Part shown: piece by piece, positions 49,863 through 54,301 of the stretch
Layout of the letters: each line of letters begins with the position of its first letter
Numbering within the stretch: position 1 is the first letter of the stretch
Source: a virus
DNA: 54,301 nucleotides
Reading direction: 5' to 3' (one strand)
Virus record (IMG/VR): IMGVR_UViG_3300032092_000041
Coordinates: 1-54,301 of that record
Translations under genes and position numbers: made by a program
The notes under the pieces: generated by a model
The model's database searches: none
The model's input: only the letters and a program-made list of their open reading frames with translations
Told to the model about the DNA's origin: nothing

Positions 49863-51026
49863 TTAATTGGCAACCTCGGTTGTGGTAGAATTGAATGCTG
49901 TATTAGCAGGTGATTCTACCGAACTATCGACCTTAGAATACAGGTCTAAGAATGCCATTTTGGTTTCTTCGTCAAAACGATTCACACACAATGTAATGGC
50001 TTTCATTCTATCTTTAAAGATACCATATGCCTTGGCAATATGTACCAATCGGCGAGTGGAGATAATCTCATCAGTAGCACCTTCTTGGTACGATTTACGA
50101 ACCACATCAGCCCATTGGCATAGGTTCTCAACAAAATCTTTATCATCAAGCAATGGTGATAGAATTTTCTTCTCAGTTTTGGCATCAGGATATTCCTGTT
50201 CTACCGTAATTGGGAATCTTTCTAAGAAAGCATCGTCAAGGATTTGGGACAGATATTTGCCTTCGTCACTACCACGACCTTTGGTGTTTGCCGTTGCGAT
50301 GATAGTAAAGCCATTCTTTGGATATACCATCTCACCAGATTTCTTATTGTAGTGTGGTTTGCCTTCCATGATGCCTTGCAAACACATCAACTTATTAGAA
50401 CCACGGTCTACTTCGTCAATCAACAATACTGCGCCACGCTTCATTGCAATAAGAACAGGACCATCACGATTGACCACATTACCATTGACCAAGGTAGGAC
50501 CACCAAGTAGGTCGCTCTCATCAGTTTCAACTGAAATATTAACACGAATACACTCCCTATTTAATTCAGCACACACTTGCTCGACCATCAAGGTCTTGCC
50601 GTTGCCTGACAAACCAGTAACGAATATCGGATAGAATGATTTGCTACTAATGATATTCTTCATATCTTTGTAGAAACCAAATGGTACATAATCAGGCCAT
50701 TTTTGTGGCACAGCAGGTTCAGAATCATCAATCAGTTTTGGCTGACGAAACTCTAGCACTTGTGCTGTGTTGGTCTGATATGCCATTTCAACTTCAGGTT
50801 CAGGATTCTTTACAATAGTTTCAGATTTCTTTACAATCTTTTCACCTGATGGTGGTACTTTGTATTGACCACGGTCATAACGATATTGTGCCTTAGTAAC
50901 CAACCAATAGGGATACGGTGCACCAGATTCATTACAAATCTGTGTAATGCCGTCACGGGTAATAATTGTTTCACTACCAAACACTTGCTCACACGCTACG
51001 ATAAACTGCTTTGCATTTTTATTCAT
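49863..51026 (-). CDS. AAA+ ATPase, CobS/MoxR-like
   Basis: This 387-residue protein has a Walker A GLSGNGKTL at residues 138-146, Walker B VLLIDEVDR near 200-208, a sensor-1 TIIATANT and an arginine-finger region LDDAFLERF. The N-terminal 80 residues are a separate helical domain. The ATPase core matches the CobS/MoxR branch, and CobS-like proteins are well known in cyanophages. There is no CobT or CobN partner gene in the window, so a cobalamin role is not shown; a MoxR-type remodelling role is equally possible. tRNA-Glu lies 17 bp upstream. Confidence 0.85.
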   Translation of the reverse strand: MNKNAKQFIVACEQVFGSETIITRDGITQICNESGAPYPYWLVTKAQYRYDRGQYKVPPSGEKIVKKSETIVKNPEPEVEMAYQTNTAQVLEFRQPKLIDDSEPAVPQKWPDYVPFGFYKDMKNIISSKSFYPIFVTGLSGNGKTLMVEQVCAELNRECIRVNISVETDESDLLGGPTLVNGNVVNRDGPVLIAMKRGAVLLIDEVDRGSNKLMCLQGIMEGKPHYNKKSGEMVYPKNGFTIIATANTKGRGSDEGKYLSQILDDAFLERFPITVEQEYPDAKTEKKILSPLLDDKDFVENLCQWADVVRKSYQEGATDEIISTRRLVHIAKAYGIFKDRMKAITLCVNRFDEETKMAFLDLYSKVDSSVESPANTAFNSTTTEVAN

Positions 51027-51043
51027 AACTACCTTTCAAAATA

Positions 51044-51118
51044 TGGTACACCCAAGGAGAATCGAACTCTTATTCCCGCCGTGAAAGGGCGATGTCCTAA
51101 CCGTTAGACGATGGGTGC
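51044..51118 (-). tRNA. tRNA-Glu (UUC)
   Basis: The cloverleaf has acceptor stem GCACCCA/TGGGTGT (first pair G-U), anticodon loop CTTTCAC giving anticodon TTC for glutamate GAA, a T arm with GTTCGATTC and an encoded CCA end (51044-51046). Phage tRNAs usually offset codon bias differences with the host. Confidence 0.93.
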
Positions 51119-51130
51119 ATAATAACAAAA

Positions 51131-51346
51131 TTAATCCAATAAAACCATATACGCTTCTGCGTTATTCTCAATAAACCAATTGATGCCTTTTCTTACACCA
51201 TCGTAATCACCAAACAACTCACAACCTTTTAATGTGTCATACACGGCAACTTCTTCGGCTGTCAGCATAATGCCTTCGCCTGAAAATGGATTAGTAATGA
51301 ACTCATCAACTTCACCAACAAATATATCTTTATACGGCAATTTCAT
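51131..51346 (-). CDS. Small acidic protein
   Basis: This 71-residue protein begins KLPYKDIFVGEVDEFITNPFSG and contains MLTAEEVAVYDTLKGCELFGD and a C-terminal INWFIENNAEAYMVLLD. It resembles short conserved proteins of T4-like aquatic phages. It overlaps the next upstream gene by 17 bp and lies just before tRNA-Glu. Function unknown. Confidence 0.65.
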   Translation of the reverse strand: MKLPYKDIFVGEVDEFITNPFSGEGIMLTAEEVAVYDTLKGCELFGDYDGVRKGINWFIENNAEAYMVLLD

Positions 51347-51518
51347 TAGTCACCTCATTATAAAAATCAATCAATGCATCGTCTGACATTTCCAAACAAC
51401 GCTCTTCAAGTAAATCACGGCATAAGCCAAGTAAGTCACGCTTTTTTAGTTTACGAATTGTTGTCATTTCTGAATCAACAATGGCATCAATAGCAGTTTT
51501 TAGTTTAATTTTTTTCAT
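51330..51518 (-). CDS. Small basic/acidic helical protein
   Basis: ATG 51518 has GGAGAG upstream, giving 62 residues that begin MKKIKLKTAIDAIVDSEMTTIRKLKKRD. The C-terminal part is acidic (EMSDDALIDFYNEVTNEI). A longer frame exists but lacks a ribosome site. Its start lies 28 bp downstream of the end of tRNA-Tyr. Function unknown. Confidence 0.6.
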   Translation of the reverse strand: MKKIKLKTAIDAIVDSEMTTIRKLKKRDLLGLCRDLLEERCLEMSDDALIDFYNEVTNEIAV

Positions 51519-51546
51519 ACACTCTCCAATTAAACATAACAAATAC

Positions 51547-51632
51547 TGGTGGGTAAGGATGGATTCGAACCAACTCAGCCATAGGCAACAGATTTACAGT
51601 CTGCTGTAACTCTCCAACTTTACCGCTTACCC
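51547..51632 (-). tRNA. tRNA-Tyr (GUA)
   Basis: Acceptor stem GGGTAAG/CTTACCC, anticodon stem CAGA/TCTG with loop CTGTAAA giving anticodon GTA, a long variable arm typical of class II tRNA-Tyr, T-loop TTCGAAT and an encoded CCA (51547-51549). All parts are present, so the gene looks functional. Confidence 0.93.
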
Positions 51633-51669
51633 AATTTAATCAACCATTATACAGGTACCACATTATATG

Positions 51670-52077
51670 TCAAGTAATATCTGCTGGCTGTTGTGCCGAA
51701 GCAACACTTTCCGAATGCTTACATTTACCACGATAGGCATACCCGATACAATTACATTGATACTTACCAGATTCTAAGGTGACCGTATAGGTCTTGCCTG
51801 AATCGCTTTTAACTGACCAATGAGGCGTATTCTCAAGGTTAGGCACATCAAGCACCACCGTTGCGCCATATGAGTCCAATGCCTCATGTTTCACCTTGAT
51901 AAACTTACGCCTACGGGTATCCATTGGTAATGGTTTATGTAATATCACCAATTCATTATTGCTCGCCTTCGCATATGCCAAAATATTGGACTTACCATCA
52001 AATAGGTAAGTATGGTTCGGCACCACAAACTCTGAATTGTCCCACTCTGTTACTTCTTTATATGCACTAATACTCAT
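51670..52077 (-). CDS. SWIM-type zinc-finger protein
   Basis: This 135-residue protein has a C-terminal SWIM motif: YTVTLESGKYQCNCIGYAYRGKCKHSESV, with C-x-C-x(n)-C-x-H ligands. The N-terminal 90 residues are beta-rich and include RRRKFIKVKHEALDSYG. SWIM domains bind DNA or proteins. This domain alone, without transposase or helicase parts, is typical of small phage proteins. A DNA-binding role is inferred. Confidence 0.75.
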   Translation of the reverse strand: MSISAYKEVTEWDNSEFVVPNHTYLFDGKSNILAYAKASNNELVILHKPLPMDTRRRKFIKVKHEALDSYGATVVLDVPNLENTPHWSVKSDSGKTYTVTLESGKYQCNCIGYAYRGKCKHSESVASAQQPADIT

Positions 52078-52367
52078 TATTCATATCCTTCAGCCCAAGT
52101 AATTTTTGGATTTTCTCTTTCATACAACTCAACCAATTCTTCCAATGACCACATAAAATCGGTCTCAAAGGTATTCAACCAGTCACTAAATCTACCCCAA
52201 TCTTCAACAAGCATTGGTGATAAGCCAATTTCATCACCGTATGGTCCTAAATCTTCACCACGACAATCAATACGACCGGCAGCATAAGTCCAAAGCTCAA
52301 GGCCTCGCTCTTCATACCATTGCTTATTAATTGGTCCCATCCAGTTGGTACTATACCTCACGGGCAT
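52077..52367 (-). CDS. Small conserved phage protein
   Basis: This 96-residue acidic protein contains STNWMGPINKQWYEERGLELWTYAAGRIDCRG and LVEDWGRFSDWLNTFETDFMWSLEELVELYE. It is rich in Trp and Glu. Such proteins are widespread in cyanophages and pelagiphages with no known role. It overlaps the upstream gene by 17 bp and the downstream one by 1 bp. Confidence 0.7.
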   Translation of the reverse strand: MPVRYSTNWMGPINKQWYEERGLELWTYAAGRIDCRGEDLGPYGDEIGLSPMLVEDWGRFSDWLNTFETDFMWSLEELVELYERENPKITWAEGYE

Positions 52368-52683
52368 ATTTTAATTCTTTCCAATTTGTATTCTCAGGCA
52401 GTATTTCAATTTTATAATCTGCCTTATCAATAAAGTTCGCTAACACACTGCCGCCATAACCATTGGTGCCATAACAATTCTTATGACAACGATATACCGA
52501 TCCAGAGTGACCATGAAATTCATAATAGTTATCTGCCAATTCAACTTTAACAATACCGCTATTGAATTGCCACGAATCAGAGCCACCAAGTCCGCCATAC
52601 CAACAAGCAAATACCTTATATAGCATTTCTTTATCGGTTGTAATCTTTACTACAAGCCATCTATCAGGCGTATAATCACTCAT
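52351..52683 (-). CDS. Small conserved phage protein
   Basis: ATG 52683 (overlapping the upstream TAA by one base) gives 110 residues. The protein has a beta-rich core with WLVVKITTDKEMLYKVFACWYGGLGGSDSWQFNSGI and a Cys/His-containing VYRCHKNCYGTNGYGG. This could be a small enzyme or metal-binding fold but is not recognised. It is coupled to its neighbours. Confidence 0.65.
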   Translation of the reverse strand: MSDYTPDRWLVVKITTDKEMLYKVFACWYGGLGGSDSWQFNSGIVKVELADNYYEFHGHSGSVYRCHKNCYGTNGYGGSVLANFIDKADYKIEILPENTNWKELKYAREV

Positions 52684-52871
52684 TAACATCTCCCGTCATC
52701 ATCATCTTTCCATTGGTCGTTTTCACCAGTTTCAGTCCAAACATTCCAAATCTTGGCGTTAGGCCAACCTAATTTAATTGAATGAACTGCTTCCTCTGCT
52801 GAAATAGCGGACACTTCTTCATATTGAGGATGAACCGAATCATCCATAAATTCAACAAGATAATAATTCAT
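52683..52871 (-). CDS. Small acidic protein
   Basis: This 62-residue protein contains YYLVEFMDDSVHPQYEEVSAISAEEAVHSIKLGWPNAKIWNVW and an acidic tail. The pattern resembles a small alpha/beta fold seen in several short phage proteins. Start and stop overlap both neighbours. Function unknown. Confidence 0.6.
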   Translation of the reverse strand: MNYYLVEFMDDSVHPQYEEVSAISAEEAVHSIKLGWPNAKIWNVWTETGENDQWKDDDDGRC

Positions 52872-53044
52872 TTTCTATCCTTTATTTTATTAATGGCTTC
52901 CATGGCATCAGGATATTCTTTCATCCATAAAACCAACTCATCATTCTTCACAACATCATCTAATGGGTTTTTTGGCTGTGTATTGACCACAATATTATAC
53001 TTTGCCAATCTTTCCCAATCGATTTGATAATTGCTTTTATTCAT
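52868..53044 (-). CDS. Small protein
   Basis: ATG 53044 gives 58 residues beginning MNKSNYQIDWERLAKYNIV. It overlaps the upstream gene by 8 bp (ATGAATAA), which favours this start over the longer frame. The C-terminal half is helical (ELVLWMKEYPDAMEAINKI). Function unknown. Confidence 0.55.
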   Translation of the reverse strand: MNKSNYQIDWERLAKYNIVVNTQPKNPLDDVVKNDELVLWMKEYPDAMEAINKIKDRK

Positions 53045-53216
53045 CTTCACCATCATTAGTATAAACTTCTTCATAGATGGATTTAATAACTTCACCCTCA
53101 TGCTCATCAGCACAATATTCTTTTACATCTTCAACTGTATATTGGCCAACATGAATAATTCTACCTGATTGAAATTCAACCATGTAAATTCTTTCAAAAT
53201 CTGAATCATAACTCAT
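53037..53216 (-). CDS. Small acidic protein
   Basis: A 59-codon frame begins MSYDSDFERIYMVEFQSGR and includes IIHVGQYTVEDVKEYCADEHEG, a beta-alpha pattern resembling phage short proteins with a viral MVEFxSG motif. It overlaps both neighbours by 4-8 bp. Function unknown. Confidence 0.6.
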   Translation of the reverse strand: MSYDSDFERIYMVEFQSGRIIHVGQYTVEDVKEYCADEHEGEVIKSIYEEVYTNDGEDE

Positions 53217-53662
53217 GCTAATTCCTTTTCTTTACAAAATTCAGTAAACTCTTTTAGATTGCCTTTGAATACAAAATCATGTTTATCACTCATGGTGACA
53301 CCAAACATATTACAACCACAATCAACCACTTCAATATACAAACCTTTACCACTATCATAGATGTGATATTCATAATCTTGACCACAATCGGTCATATCAG
53401 TAGGGTAAATGTAGAAACCACCAGGTGTTTGCTTGAAATAAGCAACCATCGATGCTGCTAAACAACTCATACCATTAAAAACAACTTCTTCAACAGTTTT
53501 GGTTTCAATCAAACCATTTACTAAACGACCACCACTCAAAAACTCTGCCAACTCAGCACCATGACCGGTTGGATAACCATCATATTGTCGGTACATATTG
53601 CAAACTGGTTTCTGCACATGATTATATTCTTCATATACAAATGTTAATGACCTAGTACCCAT
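53213..53662 (-). CDS. Conserved protein, MGTRSLTFV family
   Basis: This 149-residue protein begins MGTRSLTFVYEEY and contains PVCNMYRQYDGYPTGHGAELAEFL. The same opening occurs in proteins of diverse phages and some bacteria, so it is a widespread but uncharacterised family. A Cys-rich region follows the middle (DMTDCGQDYEYHIYD, VVDCGCNMFGV). It is fused by overlaps to the genes on both sides. No enzyme motif is recognised. Confidence 0.75.
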   Translation of the reverse strand: MGTRSLTFVYEEYNHVQKPVCNMYRQYDGYPTGHGAELAEFLSGGRLVNGLIETKTVEEVVFNGMSCLAASMVAYFKQTPGGFYIYPTDMTDCGQDYEYHIYDSGKGLYIEVVDCGCNMFGVTMSDKHDFVFKGNLKEFTEFCKEKELA

Positions 53663-53901
53663 TATACAATCTCACTTTCTTCAATAACCCAACCTTCAGC
53701 ACGCAACTGAGCACGGCCTTCTGGTGTTTTCTTCATAGCATCAAAAGCATCATGTATGCCATTAATACTTTCAATCAACCAATCACGGTTACGCCATTGT
53801 TCTGGTGTTGCAAAACGAGGACGAAAACCATAATAATCTTTATGAAAATCAGAGAAATACGATTGTAATTCTTCAACATTCATATCATCAAAATCACTCA
53901 T
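53662..53901 (-). CDS. Small acidic protein
   Basis: ATG 53901 gives 79 residues beginning MSDFDDMNVEELQSYFSDFHKDYYG. It contains RWLIES-like NRDWLIESINGIHDAFDAMKKTPEGR. It resembles short helical proteins of T4-like aquatic phages. It overlaps the upstream gene by 4 bp. Confidence 0.6.
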   Translation of the reverse strand: MSDFDDMNVEELQSYFSDFHKDYYGFRPRFATPEQWRNRDWLIESINGIHDAFDAMKKTPEGRAQLRAEGWVIEESEIV

Positions 53902-54221
53902 ACACCCGCCCATCTAATATGTTTAAATTCACCAGTTAATACATTGCCACGACCAAAGTTACGAGCAGGTGCTTTCCAACTTGCTGACTTTAGAATTTCA
54001 CCTTGCTTAAACTGTTTGTCATTATCAAGCATAATCCAAGAATGTGAACTGCGTTGACCAATACTAAACTGGCCAATATGCTTCATAATGACATGAGCAT
54101 ATTTACGACCACGCTCATAATAAAACTCTATGAACTGGTTGCCACCTTTACTATCATAATCTGCCTGTAGGTGCGCCACATACTCTTGCAAACCAGTATC
54201 TAAATCTTTATAAGCTACCAT
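53898..54221 (-). CDS. Small protein at right edge
   Basis: ATG 54221, which overlaps the stop of the partial upstream gene, gives 107 residues beginning MVAYKDLDTGLQEYVAHLQ. The sequence includes FIEFYYERGRKYAHVIMKH and SWIMLDNDKQFKQGEILKSASW, a beta-rich pattern. Longer in-frame starts exist but lack context support. Function unknown. Confidence 0.6.
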   Translation of the reverse strand: MVAYKDLDTGLQEYVAHLQADYDSKGGNQFIEFYYERGRKYAHVIMKHIGQFSIGQRSSHSWIMLDNDKQFKQGEILKSASWKAPARNFGRGNVLTGEFKHIRWAGV

Positions 54222-54301
54222 ATAATGATACTCCATCAATGTCATAAAAATCCAAATCTTCATTGAAGCTTGGGTCACGCTTAATCTCTGAAGCAATCCA
54301 T
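54208..54301 (-). CDS. Partial CDS running off the right edge
   Basis: The minus strand is open from the window end to TAA at 54208-54210 (30 residues, including RDPSFNEDLDFYDIDGV). Only the C-terminus is visible. It overlaps the next gene (start at 54221) by 14 bp. Product not identifiable. Confidence 0.55.
   Translation of the reverse strand, partial: WIASEIKRDPSFNEDLDFYDIDGVSLYGSL

Noticed and set aside
49867-50352. Plus-strand open frames over the CobS-like gene
   Set aside because: They mirror the conserved ATPase on the other strand; the minus-strand frame has full AAA+ motifs.

Overview
The window is about 54 kb of an AT-rich, densely packed T4-superfamily myovirus genome. This is shown by a near-complete set of T4-type baseplate genes (gp4, gp5, gp6, gp7, gp8, gp25, gp26, gp27, gp48, gp53), the replication and late-transcription trio gp32, gp59 and gp33, T4-like late-promoter octamers, and long same-strand runs of genes that overlap by ATGA. 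The CobS-like AAA+ protein, 2OG-Fe(II) oxygenases, large DUF4815 protein and fibre repeats resemble cyanophage, pelagiphage and methylotroph-phage relatives, so an aquatic Gram-negative host is likely. The host cannot be named from this sequence. All calls were made by eye; no database search was run.

Layout. (1) 1-25738, minus strand: tail fibre and virion decoration genes, then the baseplate wedge and hub. The gp5 spike is divided over separate genes. (2) 25777-31377, plus strand: gp4, a gp2-like protein, a tail-tube-fold protein, and gp26, whose end carries a perfect -1 slippery heptamer leading into a gp51-like chaperone frame. Two large paralogous tail proteins follow, one with a built-in GH24 lysozyme. 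A strong hairpin at 31387-31406 separates this block from the next. (3) 31426-34566, minus strand: gp32, a HAD phosphatase, gp59, gp33, a secreted SleB-type hydrolase and a small unknown protein. (4) 34599-34920, minus strand: a phage-borne circularly permuted (two-piece) tmRNA with an ANDNKYALAA tag. (5) 34924-36233: a small protein, a secreted thermonuclease and a PD-(D/E)XK nuclease. (6) 36226-42192: an apparent protein-modification cassette made of a flavin-dependent tryptophan halogenase, a radical SAM/SPASM enzyme, three 2OG-Fe(II)-type oxygenases, an unknown 223-residue protein, and a cysteine-rich phage protein whose only two tryptophans sit in a terminal tandem CACACW repeat. (7) 42193-54301: early or accessory genes on the minus strand, mostly short and of unknown function. 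They include a fourth 2OG oxygenase, a metallophosphoesterase, a lipoprotein, a winged-helix protein, a CobS/MoxR ATPase, tRNA-Glu and tRNA-Tyr, and a candidate structured RNA at 49208-49368.

How the parts may work together. Structural genes are probably transcribed late through gp33-type coactivation at TATAAATA-like promoters. One such octamer lies just upstream of the cysteine-rich gene, which suggests that its product is made with the virion proteins and then modified by the neighbouring enzymes. The tmRNA, tRNAs and nucleases would support translation and nucleotide recycling in the infected cell. The three observations most worth following up are the halogenase/radical-SAM/Cys-rich cassette, the permuted tmRNA, and the gp26/gp51 frameshift, which recreates the lambda G-GT arrangement in a T4-like tail module.
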